Assembly: GCF_000719335.1 (NCBI RefSeq)
Contig: NZ_JOGB01000019.1
Span: 127,649 to 191,648 of the forward strand
Reading direction: 5' to 3'
Source: Streptomyces sp. NRRL S-87
GTDB lineage: Bacteria > Actinomycetota > Actinomycetes > Streptomycetales > Streptomycetaceae
Length of the DNA stretch: 64,000 nucleotides
Under the pieces are notes generated by a model, which ran no database searches, was not told the origin of the DNA, and saw nothing but the letters and a program-made list of their open reading frames with translations. Positions 56,466 to 64,000 of this stretch are shown here, in pieces. Made by a program: the position numbers and the translations under genes. The first letter of the stretch is position 1. Every line of letters begins with the position of its first letter.

Positions 56466-57872
56466 CTACTCGGCCGCCGGCCGCCGCGCCGCCGCCCGGG
56501 ACCGCGGGAGCACCCGTAGCGCGTCGCCCATGTCCGCGACCTCCGTGACGCGCATGCCCGGCGGGACCTTCCCCGGGTCGCCCGGTACGAGGGCGTGCGT
56601 GAAGCCGAGCCGGTGCGCCTCGGCCAGCCGCCGCTGGACACCGGTCACCCGCCGCACCTCGCCGGCGAGGCCGACCTCCCCGATCGCCACCAGGTTCTTC
56701 GGCAGCGGGGTGTCGCTCGCCGCCGAGGCCAGGGCCAGCGCGATCGCCAGGTCCGCGGCCGGCTCCGAGAGCTTCACCCCGCCCACGGTCGCGGAGTAGA
56801 TGTCCCGCTTGCCCAGCGCGCTGATCCGGCCGCGCTGCTCCAGCACCGCGAGCATCATCGACACCCGGGAGGTCTCCAGGCCCGAGGTGGTGCGCCGGGG
56901 CGAGGGGATCTGCGAGTCCACCGTCAGCGCCTGCACCTCGGCCACCAGCGGCCGGCGGCCCTCCAGCGTGACCGTCAGGCAGGTGCCCGGCACCGGCTCG
57001 TCGCGCCGGGTCAGGAACAGGCCGCTGGGGTCCGCGAGTCCGGTGATGCCCTCGTCGTGCAGCTCGAAGCAGCCGACCTCGTCCGTCGCGCCGTACCGGT
57101 TCTTCACGCCGCGCACGAGCCGCAGCCGCGCGTGCCGGTCGCCCTCGAACTGCAGCACCACGTCCACCAGGTGCTCCAGCAGGCGCGGCCCGGCGATGGC
57201 GCCGTCCTTCGTCACGTGGCCCACCAGCAGGGTGGACATGCCCCGGTCCTTGGAGGCCCGGATCAGCGCGCCGGCCACCTCGCGCACCTGCGCCATGCCG
57301 CCCGGCGCGCCGTCGATCTCGGGGGAGGCCACGGTCTGCACGGAGTCGAGGACCAGCAGGGAGGGCTTGACCGCGTCGAGGTGCCCGAGGACCGCCGACA
57401 GGTCGGTCTCCGCCGCCAGGTACAGGTGGTCGCTGAGGGCGCCGATGCGGTCGGCCCGCAGCCGCACCTGGCTCGCCGACTCCTCGCCCGTCACGTACAG
57501 CGTCCTGTGCGCGTCGCTCGCCGCCTTGGCCGCCACGTCCAGCAGCAGGGTCGACTTGCCGACGCCCGGCTCGCCCGCCAGCAGCACCACGGCCCCGGGC
57601 ACCAGGCCCCCGCCGAGCACCCGGTCCAGCTCGTCCACGCCCGTCGTACGGGCCGTCGCCTGCCGGCCGTCCACCTGCGCGATCGGCAGTGCGGCCGTCG
57701 AGACGCGGCCCGCGGCGGTCGTGCGGACCGCGGGTGTGCCCATCTCCTCGACCGTGCCCCAGGCCTGGCACTCGGGGCAGCGGCCGAGCCACTTGGCCGT
57801 GGTCCAGCCGCACTCCGTGCAGCGGTAGGAGGGCCGGTCCTTGGCGGATGAGCGGGATGTACGGGCAGCCAT
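56466..57872 (-). CDS. radA: DNA repair protein RadA
   Basis: RadA is a RecA-like helicase that processes recombination branches. The 468-residue protein has a zinc finger (YRCTECGWTTAKWLGRCPEC), Walker A LLAGEPGVGKSTLLLDVA (about residue 93), Walker B PSLLVLDSVQ, and the RadA motif LVRGVKNRYGATDEVG (KNRFG variant). The C-terminal Lon-protease-like domain has LNVAVGG-related sequence SATVGGVKLSEPAADLAIALALAS. ATG 57872 begins the conserved protein. It forms an operon with disA, which in Bacillus is inhibited or regulated by RadA. Confidence 0.96.
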   Translation of the reverse strand: MAARTSRSSAKDRPSYRCTECGWTTAKWLGRCPECQAWGTVEEMGTPAVRTTAAGRVSTAALPIAQVDGRQATARTTGVDELDRVLGGGLVPGAVVLLAGEPGVGKSTLLLDVAAKAASDAHRTLYVTGEESASQVRLRADRIGALSDHLYLAAETDLSAVLGHLDAVKPSLLVLDSVQTVASPEIDGAPGGMAQVREVAGALIRASKDRGMSTLLVGHVTKDGAIAGPRLLEHLVDVVLQFEGDRHARLRLVRGVKNRYGATDEVGCFELHDEGITGLADPSGLFLTRRDEPVPGTCLTVTLEGRRPLVAEVQALTVDSQIPSPRRTTSGLETSRVSMMLAVLEQRGRISALGKRDIYSATVGGVKLSEPAADLAIALALASAASDTPLPKNLVAIGEVGLAGEVRRVTGVQRRLAEAHRLGFTHALVPGDPGKVPPGMRVTEVADMGDALRVLPRSRAAARRPAAE

Positions 57873-58202
57873 GCGCCCCACCGTAGCGGGCGCCACCGAC
57901 AGCGCCCCGGGGGCGGCAACCGGGTGGCCGGGTGCCGGGAGCGGCGGGCGGGCGGTCGTGCCGGGGGCGGGCGGACCGGTGCCGGGCGGGGACGGAGGCG
58001 GGTGACGCCTTGGCCAGGGCCGGTCACCCCCCTGACAGGTACTGGCCACGGCCTCGGCCACGCGCCGCTTATGCCCTGGCCAGGGCCTTGCGGGGCGGTC
58101 CGTCAGGGCCGCCGTCGCCCCACCGCAGATCTGTTCACCCGTAAGGATTAAAACTGCTCAAGGCTTCCAAGACGCCCACGGCCCGGCTTCTACGGTCGCC
58201 GG
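57873..58202. other. Gap between divergent radA and the sigma/BACON fusion gene
   Basis: 330 bases with no gene. Two copies of a TGGCCAGGGCC palindrome (about 58009 and 58074) are present. An AT-richer patch at 58130-58160 (CACCCGTAAGGATTAAAACTG) is a likely promoter area for the plus-strand gene, but I cannot define -35 and -10 boxes. Confidence 0.5.
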
Positions 58203-60059
58203 GTGACCAGAAGCAGTCAGGCCCAACCCACCAGGAGCACCGGCGCACACCGGGCGCACGGGCGCGTGTGCCGCACGCCGGACGAGCGGCCCCCCTCCCG
58301 CCACGAAGTCCATCTCGACGGCCTGTTCACCTACTGCCTCTCGGTGATGTGCGACCACGACGCGGCCACCGAGGCGCTCGGCGACGTCCTCGTGGTGGCC
58401 GAGCGGCACGCCGGCCGCCGCTCCGCCGACGCCGGGGAGGACCGGGCCTGGCTCTACGCGCTCGCCCGCTGGGCCTGCCTGCGCAAGCTGGCGACGCAGC
58501 GGCGCGCCCGCCAGGGGGCGCACAGCTCCCGCCGTGCTCCGGCGCACACCGTCGCGCCCCACTCCGCCCTTGCGCCGGTCGGTGCGCCCTCGGGAGCGCC
58601 GGGCGGCACCGCCGCCGTCGCCCCGGGCGCGACGGACACCAGCGACAGGAACGCGGCCGCCACCCTCGCCAGGAGCGCGGACGCGCCGGGCCCCGGCACC
58701 GCTGCCGGGACCACCCCGGACCCCGCCCCGGACCCGGCCGCGGACCCCGCCGCCCTCCCCGACGCCGCCGAGCGGCACGCGGAACTCTCCCGCCTCGCCT
58801 GGCCCGAGGCCGCCGGCACCACCCCCGAGCAGCGCGAGGCCCTCGAACTCGCCGTCCGCCACGGCCTCGCCGTCCCCGAGGTGGCCGCCGTCCTCGGCAT
58901 GGGCCCGGCCGCCGCCCGCGAGCTCCTGGCCGGCGCCGCGTGCGAGGTCGAGCGCACCCGCGCCGCCCTCGCGGTCGTCGAGACCGGCAGCTGCCCCGCG
59001 GTCTCCCGGCTCACCGACGACAGCCAGGTACTGCTCTCCAGCGCCCTGCGCGCCGAACTCGTCCGGCACGTCGACGACTGCCCCACCTGCCGGCGCGTCG
59101 CCGAACGCGTCGACGCCGTCGGTCCCTGGCCCGGCTCGGCCCTCACCCGGGCGACCCTGCCGCTGGTGGCCGCGCCCCGGCCCGCCGTCGCCCTGGCCGC
59201 CCGCGCGCTGCCGCGCAGCCGGATGGCCAGCCCGCGGTTCGACCGCACCGGCTTCCCCATGGACCCCAAGGACCGGGCGCTGCGCCGCGAGCGGCTGCGG
59301 GCCCGGGCCGTCACCACCACCGTCGTGGCCACGGTGGTCGCCGCCCCGGTGCTCGCCCTGTGGGCGGCCTACCGAGGCGCTCCGCTCACCGGCGAGGGGG
59401 GCGCGGGGGCCACCCGGATCTCCGCCGCGGAGGCCGACGGGCACACCCGCGCCGGCGGCCCGTACGCCTCGTACGAGAACGCGGGCAACGCCCGCACGAC
59501 GTCCGGCCCGGGCTTCATGGCGGGCAGCCGCTCCCCGGACGTCTCGGTCGAGGTGATCAGCCCCGGCCGGGCCACCGAGCCCTCCGTCCCGGGCGTCAGG
59601 GGACCCGGCCGGCTCACGGTCGACGCGGTGTCCTCGGGCGGTACGACCCTGGTGATGCTCAGCGCGAGCGGCGGCACCCCGGTCCAGTGGCGGCTGTGGG
59701 CGGACGCGCCCTGGCTGTGGATCAGCAGTACGAGCGGGACGCTGGAGCCGGGCGAAACGTTCACCGTACGCATCTCCGTCGACCACACGGTCGAGCCCGC
59801 GGGCGACTGGATCGCCCGGCTCGGCGTGGAGCCCTCCGGCGCGGTCCTCACCATCGAGGGGCACGGCCCGGCCCGGCCGTCGTCCCCGAGCCCGAGTCCG
59901 ACGACGGCGAGTCCGACCCCGAGCCCCAGTGCCACCACCGCGGACCCGACCCCGAGCCCGACGCCCACACCGACCGGAACCGCGGAGCCGACGCCCTCCA
60001 CGAGCACAGAAGGAACGGTTTCCCCGGACCCGACCGACCCGACCGCCCCGCCGTCGTAG
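58203..60059 (+). CDS. Transmembrane sigma-factor-like/anti-sigma zinc-finger/BACON-like fusion protein
   Basis: A 618-residue protein with an unusual layout. Residues ~37-99 resemble ECF sigma region 2 (LDGLFTYCLSVMCDHDAATEAL; AWLYALARWACLRKL). A Pro/Ala linker follows, and ~206-260 resembles sigma region 4 (TTPEQREALELAVRHGLAVPEVAAVLGMG). At 289-296 RHVDDCPTC gives the H-x3-C-x2-C zinc motif of anti-sigma factors. A membrane helix is at ~370-392, then an exported part with a BACON-like beta domain at ~473-553 (VQWRLWADAPWLWISSTSGTLEPGETFTV) and a Pro/Thr/Ser stalk-like C-terminus. Residues of region 2 that bind polymerase look degenerate. Start GTG 58203 lacks a ribosome site and could be leaderless. 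Function is unknown. Confidence 0.85.
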   Translation: MTRSSQAQPTRSTGAHRAHGRVCRTPDERPPSRHEVHLDGLFTYCLSVMCDHDAATEALGDVLVVAERHAGRRSADAGEDRAWLYALARWACLRKLATQRRARQGAHSSRRAPAHTVAPHSALAPVGAPSGAPGGTAAVAPGATDTSDRNAAATLARSADAPGPGTAAGTTPDPAPDPAADPAALPDAAERHAELSRLAWPEAAGTTPEQREALELAVRHGLAVPEVAAVLGMGPAAARELLAGAACEVERTRAALAVVETGSCPAVSRLTDDSQVLLSSALRAELVRHVDDCPTCRRVAERVDAVGPWPGSALTRATLPLVAAPRPAVALAARALPRSRMASPRFDRTGFPMDPKDRALRRERLRARAVTTTVVATVVAAPVLALWAAYRGAPLTGEGGAGATRISAAEADGHTRAGGPYASYENAGNARTTSGPGFMAGSRSPDVSVEVISPGRATEPSVPGVRGPGRLTVDAVSSGGTTLVMLSASGGTPVQWRLWADAPWLWISSTSGTLEPGETFTVRISVDHTVEPAGDWIARLGVEPSGAVLTIEGHGPARPSSPSPSPTTASPTPSPSATTADPTPSPTPTPTGTAEPTPSTSTEGTVSPDPTDPTAPPS

Positions 60060-60082
60060 CCGGCCCGGTGCGGCCGTCGCGA

Positions 60083-61003
60083 CTACGCGCGCTCCGCGGG
60101 GTCGGCCGGGTGCGGCGCCATCGGCAGCAGCGAGGCCAGCCGCTGCTCGCACAGGCCGACCAGTACGTCGTACGCCTCCTTGCCCATCAGCTCCGTCAGC
60201 TCGGCCCGGTACGACACGTACACCGGCTCGCCCGCCCCGTGAGCCGAGGTCGCGGAGGTGCACCACCAGTGCAGGTCGTGCCCGCCCGGGCCCCAGCCGC
60301 GCCGGTCGTACTCGCCGATGGACACCTGGAGCACCCGGGTGTCGTCGGGCCGGTCGATCCAGTCGTACGTGCGCCGGATCGGCAGCTGCCAGCAGACGTC
60401 CGGCTTCGTCTCCAGCGGCTCCCGGCCCTCCTTGAGGGCCAGGATGTGCAGCGAGCAGCCCGCCCCGCCCGCGAACCCGGGGCGGTTCTGGAAGATGCAG
60501 GACCCCTCGAAGCGGCGGGTCTGCTTCTCCCCGTCCTCGTCGAACTGGGTCCAGCCGCGCCGGGCGCCCTCGTCGTGGAACTGCCACAGCTCCGGAGTGA
60601 GCCGCGCCACGTGCCCGGCCACCCGCTGCTCGTCGTCCTCGTCGGAGAAGTGCGCGCCCAGCGTGCAGCAGCCGTCGTCGGCCCGGCCGGCCTGGATGCC
60701 CTGGCAGCCGCTGCCGAAGATGCAGGTCCAGCGGGAGGTGAGCCACGTCAGGTCGCAGCGGAAGACCTGCTCGTCGTCGGCGGGGTCGGCGAACTCGACC
60801 CACGCGCGCGGGAAGTCCAGGCCGACCTCGTCCCGGGCCCGCTCGGCGTCCGACATGACACCGGAGCCGGTGTCGGCCGCGGAGCCGGACCCGGCACCGG
60901 GCTCGGCGCCGTACGCGACCTGTTCGTCCACCTTCACGGCATTGGAGACCTTTGAGCCCTTCGACTCCTTCGACTCCTTCTTGCCCTTCTTCGTATTTGG
61001 CAC
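60083..61003 (-). CDS. Conserved hypothetical Cys-rich protein
   Basis: A 306-residue cytoplasmic protein I cannot name. The N-terminus is very Lys/Ser/Glu-rich ([18 protein letters not shown]). The core from ~75 is rich in Cys and Trp: [54 protein letters not shown] and [10 protein letters not shown]. Such spacing ([15 protein letters not shown]) suggests a bound Zn or Fe-S centre, similar in feel to YkgJ/DUF3109-type Cys clusters. The start GTG 61003 is tentative. It is convergent with the sigma/BACON gene (23 bases between stops) and divergent from ppx. Confidence 0.78.
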   Translation of the reverse strand: MPNTKKGKKESKESKGSKVSNAVKVDEQVAYGAEPGAGSGSAADTGSGVMSDAERARDEVGLDFPRAWVEFADPADDEQVFRCDLTWLTSRWTCIFGSGCQGIQAGRADDGCCTLGAHFSDEDDEQRVAGHVARLTPELWQFHDEGARRGWTQFDEDGEKQTRRFEGSCIFQNRPGFAGGAGCSLHILALKEGREPLETKPDVCWQLPIRRTYDWIDRPDDTRVLQVSIGEYDRRGWGPGGHDLHWWCTSATSAHGAGEPVYVSYRAELTELMGKEAYDVLVGLCEQRLASLLPMAPHPADPAERA

Positions 61004-61056
61004 AGCCCCAGGGTAAGCGCGGTGGCGGGCCAAACGGCCGAGTAGCGTTGCCCTTC

Positions 61057-61983
61057 ATGAGACTCGGTGTCCTTGATGTGGGTTCGAACACGGTGCATCT
61101 GCTGGCGGTGGACGCGCACCCCGGTGCGCGCCCCCTGCCCGCCCACTCGCACAAGACGGAGCTGCGCCTCGCCCAGCTCCTCGACGAGGCCGGCGCGATC
61201 GGCACCGAGGGCGTCGACAAGCTGGTGGCCGTGATCGCCGATGCCGTCCAGGCGGCCGAGGACAAGGGCTGCGAGGACGTGCTCCCGTTCGCGACCTCGG
61301 CGGTGCGCGAGGCCACCAACGCGGACGAGGTGCTGGCGCGCGTACGCGAGGAGACCGGGGTCGACCTCCAGGTGCTCAGTGGCGAGGACGAGGCGCGGCT
61401 GACCTTCCTGGCCGTCCGCCGGTGGTTCGGCTGGTCGGCCGGGAAACTGCTGGTCCTCGACATCGGCGGCGGCTCGCTGGAGGTCGCGTACGGCATCGAC
61501 GAGGAGCCCGACGCGGCGGTCTCGCTGCCGCTGGGCGCCGGCCGGCTGACCAGTGCCTGGCTGCCGGGCGACCCGGCGGACCCCGCGGACGTACGGGCCC
61601 TGCGGCGCCACGTACGGGCGCAGATCGCCCGGTCGGTCGGCGAGTTCAGCCGGTTCGGGGCGCCGGACCACGTGGTGGCCACCTCGAAGACCTTCAAGCA
61701 GCTGGCCCGGATCGCGGGCGCGGCGCGCTCGGCGGAGGGGCTGTACGTCCAGCGCGACCTCACCCGGAAGTCGCTGGAGGAGTGGGTGCCGCGGCTGGCC
61801 GCCATGACGGCCTCCGAGCGCGCCGCCCTCCCCGGCGTCTCCGAGGGCCGGGCCGGGCAGCTGCTGGCCGGCGCCCTGGTGGCCGAGGCCGCCATGGACC
61901 TCTTCGAGGTCGAGGAGCTGGAGGTCTGCCCGTGGGCGCTGCGCGAGGGCGTCATCCTGCGCCGCCTGGACCACATGCCGTAG
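61057..61983 (+). CDS. Ppx/GppA-family phosphatase
   Basis: A 308-residue member of the exopolyphosphatase/guanosine pentaphosphatase family (sugar kinase/actin fold). Phosphate-1 loop [17 protein letters not shown] (residues 3-19), phosphate-2 loop [16 protein letters not shown] (about 128-143), and [12 protein letters not shown] are conserved. It lacks the C-terminal domains of long Ppx proteins, so it is the short actinobacterial form, hydrolysing polyphosphate or pppGpp. The ATG at 61057 starts the conserved core. Followed by a 28-bp tandem repeat and an isomerase-like gene. Confidence 0.93.
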   Translation: MRLGVLDVGSNTVHLLAVDAHPGARPLPAHSHKTELRLAQLLDEAGAIGTEGVDKLVAVIADAVQAAEDKGCEDVLPFATSAVREATNADEVLARVREETGVDLQVLSGEDEARLTFLAVRRWFGWSAGKLLVLDIGGGSLEVAYGIDEEPDAAVSLPLGAGRLTSAWLPGDPADPADVRALRRHVRAQIARSVGEFSRFGAPDHVVATSKTFKQLARIAGAARSAEGLYVQRDLTRKSLEEWVPRLAAMTASERAALPGVSEGRAGQLLAGALVAEAAMDLFEVEELEVCPWALREGVILRRLDHMP

Positions 61984-62040
61984 GTCACATGCCGTGCCAC
62001 GCCTGCCGTAGGTCACATGCCGTGCAACGCCTGCCGTGGG
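61976..62040. repeat. 28-bp tandem repeat at the 3' end of the ppx-type gene
   Basis: Copies 61976-62003 and 62004-62031 (TGCCGTAGGTCACATGCCGT core, one mismatch) and a partial third. The first copy includes the stop codon of the gene, so the repeat arose by tandem duplication of the gene end. Confidence 0.88.
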
Positions 62041-62182
62041 CCGGTCGCCGTAGACGCTTGCCGTAGCCGCGCAGCGCCGCGCTCCGGCGGGGTGGGCGCG
62101 GCCGGTCGGGAGCGGGCGGCGGTGTGACCGGAAGCACGCTGTGGCCCGGACGGCCGACGGCACCGCCCCGTACCCTGTCCCC

Positions 62183-63007
62183 GTGGCAGAACCCGTCGTG
62201 CGCATCCCGGACGCGAAGGTCGCCCTCTCCACGGCCTCGGTCTACCCGGAGTCGACGGCGACGGCCTTCGAGATCGCCGCGCGCCTGGGGTACGACGGTG
62301 TCGAGGTCATGGTCTGGACCGATCCGGTCAGCCAGGACGTCGAGGCCCTGCGCCGCCTGAGCGACTACCACCAGGTGCCCGTCCTGGCCATCCACGCCCC
62401 GTGCCTGCTCATCACGCAGCGCGTCTGGTCCACCGACCCGTGGACCAAGCTCCGGCGGGCCCGGTCGGCCGCCGAGCGGCTCGGCGCCTCCACGGTCGTC
62501 GTGCACCCGCCCTTCCGGTGGCAGCGCCAGTACGCCCGGGACTTCGTCGAGGGCATCTGGCGGATGGCGGACGAGACCGACGTCCGGTTCGCCGTCGAGA
62601 ACATGTACCCGTGGCGCTACCGCGACCGCGAGATGCTCGCGTACGCGCCCGAGTGGGACGTCACCAAGGACGACTACCGCCACTTCACCGTCGACCTCTC
62701 CCACACGGCCACCGCCCGCACCGACGCCACCGCCATGATCGACCGGATGGGCGACCGGCTCGCCCACGTCCACCTCGCCGACGGCAACGGCTCCGCCAAG
62801 GACGAGCACCTCGTCCCCGGCCGCGGCACCCAGCCCTGTGCGGAGCTGCTGGAACGTCTCGCCCTGTCCGGCTTCGACGGCCACGTCGTCATCGAGGTCA
62901 ACACCCGCCGCGCGATGTCGGCCGCCGAGCGCGAGGCCGACCTCGCCGAGGCCCTGGCCTTCACGCGCCTGCACCTCGCCTCCGCGCTCCGGGTGCCGCG
63001 TACGTGA
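62183..63007 (+). CDS. Sugar phosphate isomerase/epimerase-like TIM-barrel protein
   Basis: A 274-residue xylose isomerase-like/AP endonuclease 2 superfamily protein. Conserved segments: [113 protein letters not shown] and [10 protein letters not shown]. The His, Glu and Asp residues at strand ends would bind a metal. The substrate is unknown. GTG 62183 starts 7 bases after a TACCCT hexamer, so the mRNA may be leaderless. The stop overlaps the downstream TetR start (GTGA). Confidence 0.9.
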   Translation: MAEPVVRIPDAKVALSTASVYPESTATAFEIAARLGYDGVEVMVWTDPVSQDVEALRRLSDYHQVPVLAIHAPCLLITQRVWSTDPWTKLRRARSAAERLGASTVVVHPPFRWQRQYARDFVEGIWRMADETDVRFAVENMYPWRYRDREMLAYAPEWDVTKDDYRHFTVDLSHTATARTDATAMIDRMGDRLAHVHLADGNGSAKDEHLVPGRGTQPCAELLERLALSGFDGHVVIEVNTRRAMSAAEREADLAEALAFTRLHLASALRVPRT

Positions 63008-63714
63008 GCGACGACCGGCCCGCCCAGCAGCCTTCACCCGATCCCGCGCCCGCTCCCGCACCCGGTCCCGCGCCCGATCCGGCACCCGGTCCCGCGCCGG
63101 AGCCCGAACCGCAGCCCCGCCGGCGACGCGGCCGCCCGGCCCGTGCGGCCTCCGACGGGGGGCCGGGGGCGCAGGAGCGCATCCGGCTCGCCGCCCGCGA
63201 GGAGTTCGCCGCCCGCGGCTACGACAAGACGTCCGTGCGCGGCGTCGCCAAGGCCGCGGGCGTGGACCCGGCCCTGGTCCACCACTACTTCGGCACGAAG
63301 GAGGACCTCTTCGCCGCCGCGGTGGAGATCACCCTCGATCCCGCCCTCGCCGTGCCCGCCGTGATCGGCGAGGGCCTCGACGGCGTCGGTGAGCGGCTCG
63401 CCCGCTTCTTCCTCGGCGTGTGGGAGAACCCCACCACCCGCGCCCCCCTGGTGGCGACCGTCCGCTCGGCCATGACGCACGAGGCGGCCGCGAAGGTGCT
63501 GCGCCAGTTCGTCCTGCGCCGGCTGCTGGAGCGCATCGCGCGCGAGCTGGAGGTGCCCCGGCCCGAGCTCCGCGCCGAGCTGGCCGCCTCGCACATGATC
63601 GGCGTGGCCATCCTGCGGTACGTCGTCCAGGTCGAGCCCCTGGCCTCGGCGGACCCGGAGGAGATCGTGGCGCTGGTCGCGCCCACGCTGCAGAGGTACC
63701 TCACGGAGGCCTGA
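63004..63714 (+). CDS. TetR-family regulator with Pro-rich, AT-hook-like N-terminus
   Basis: A 236-residue TetR protein coupled to the preceding gene by GTGA. The first ~38 residues are (A/D/G)P repeats, then [13 protein letters not shown], containing the RGRP core of an AT-hook. The helix-turn-helix is [44 protein letters not shown] (about residues 57-100). The C-terminal part is the ligand/dimer domain. The 3' end of the gene has been copied into tandem repeats downstream. The target is probably local, but unknown. Confidence 0.92.
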   Translation: MSDDRPAQQPSPDPAPAPAPGPAPDPAPGPAPEPEPQPRRRRGRPARAASDGGPGAQERIRLAAREEFAARGYDKTSVRGVAKAAGVDPALVHHYFGTKEDLFAAAVEITLDPALAVPAVIGEGLDGVGERLARFFLGVWENPTTRAPLVATVRSAMTHEAAAKVLRQFVLRRLLERIARELEVPRPELRAELAASHMIGVAILRYVVQVEPLASADPEEIVALVAPTLQRYLTEA

Positions 63715-63885
63715 CCTCAGGGAGGCCTGACCTCAGGGAGGCCTGACGGCCGCTCGGAGCACGGGCGCCGGGCGCTGCAGAGGTGCCTCACGGGGGCCTG
63801 ACGGCCGTTCGGAGCACGGGCGCCGGGTGCTGCAGAGGTGCCTCACCGGAGCCTGACGGCTGCTGGGAGCACGGGCACCGGGCTG
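63688..63885. repeat. Nested tandem repeats derived from the TetR gene 3' end
   Basis: A 16-bp unit GGAGGCCTGACCTCAG repeats from 63705 to about 63747. A longer ~55-bp unit beginning CTGCAGAGGTGCCTCAC recurs at 63775 and 63830, and its first part matches the gene end at 63688. The gap after the gene otherwise holds no gene. Confidence 0.85.
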
Positions 63886-63901
63886 AGGGGCGCTTCGTGG
63901 A

Positions 63902-63955
63902 GCCGTCCCGTGGTGTGTGGGTCCCCTCGCCTCTTGACCCGTCATGGCCTGCAGG
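63902..63955. repeat. Dispersed repeat, copy 2
   Basis: The same element as at 48197-48250: GCCGTCCCGTGGTGTGTGGG is identical over 20 bases, followed by CCTCTTGA and CGTCATGGC. Confidence 0.75.
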
Positions 63956-63979
63956 CCTCCCCCAGCTACCGCTGGGAGG
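63956..63979. repeat. Hairpin element common in Streptomyces intergenic DNA
   Basis: CCTCCCCCAGC and GCTGGGAGG form a bulged hairpin with loop TACC; the sequence continues as GTGCCCCCAG to near the window edge. I recall this type from many Streptomyces genomes. Confidence 0.6.
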
Positions 63980-64000
63980 TGCCCCCAGCGGCAGGCCCAC

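Noticed and set aside
58005..58090. Two TGGCCAGGGCC palindromes as operators
   Set aside because: Short and composed only of GC-rich sequence expected by chance at this base composition; no link to a regulator.

Overview
This is a chromosomal window from a high-GC actinomycete, almost certainly a Streptomyces. Codons are GC-rich at third positions. GTG and TTG starts and GTGA/ATGA start-stop overlaps are frequent, terminators are GC-rich hairpins often lacking a U-tract, and the gene content and order are those of the conserved core of a Streptomyces chromosome (dacB-tilS-hpt-ftsH-folE, panC-nadBC-coaX, lsr2-clpC, sigE-cseABC, radA-disA). I see no rRNA, tRNA, CRISPR array, prophage, insertion sequence or biosynthetic gene cluster.

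Layout. 1-7.1 kb: cell wall and housekeeping genes on the plus strand (3' part of a D,D-carboxypeptidase, a DUF2342 zinc metalloprotease, tilS, hpt, ftsH, folE). 7.2-10.1 kb, minus strand: the remaining folate genes folP, an NTF2-like protein, folB, folK and DUF3180, converging on folE across a shared terminator. 10.2-13.5 kb: a membrane aminoacyl-lipid synthase-like protein (DUF2156) divergent from a membrane-anchored esterase. 13.5-17 kb: an osmoprotectant ABC transporter whose ATPase gene is divergent from the permease and binding-protein genes. 17.1-24.5 kb: a coiled-coil membrane protein, a second NuoD paralogue, two bPH2-domain membrane proteins, a NarL-type two-component pair and a MidA/NDUFAF7-type methyltransferase. 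24.5-28.9 kb: a secreted M28 aminopeptidase, an ArsR-type regulator and a threonine aldolase-like lyase. 29-34.8 kb: a tightly coupled cofactor operon (DUF2520 reductase, panC, nadB, nadC, coaX). 35-41.1 kb: small conserved proteins, a BlaI-type regulator, a GNAT acetyltransferase, lsr2 and clpC. 41.2-45.3 kb: an accessory NACHT/LRR STAND NTPase gene divergent from a secreted M23 peptidase with a long structured leader. 45.4-47.8 kb: a TetR/MFS pair around a large inverted repeat. 48.2-51.7 kb: the cell-envelope stress operon sigE-cseA-cseB-cseC, interrupted between cseB and cseC by a tetranucleotide repeat tract. 52-58 kb: mutY, a PAP2 phosphatase, a Ser/Gly-rich envelope protein, disA and radA. 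58.2-63.7 kb: a transmembrane protein joining sigma-factor-like, anti-sigma zinc-finger and BACON-like parts, a Cys-rich protein, a Ppx/GppA phosphatase, a TIM-barrel sugar isomerase-like protein and a TetR regulator.

How the parts connect. Envelope homeostasis recurs: sigE/cse, M23 peptidase, D,D-carboxypeptidase, aminoacyl-lipid enzymes, the sigma/BACON protein and PAP2. DisA makes c-di-AMP, which in other bacteria controls osmolyte uptake and some cell wall hydrolases; both an OpuC-type transporter and an M23 hydrolase with an RNA-like leader occur here, but a direct link is inference. The most unusual items are the sigma/anti-sigma/BACON fusion, the microsatellite inside the cse operon, the NuoD paralogue with a substituted quinone-site tyrosine close to a candidate maturase, and the NACHT gene carrying a TTA codon. 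Many intergenic stretches hold short tandem repeats with periods of 16-55 bp.
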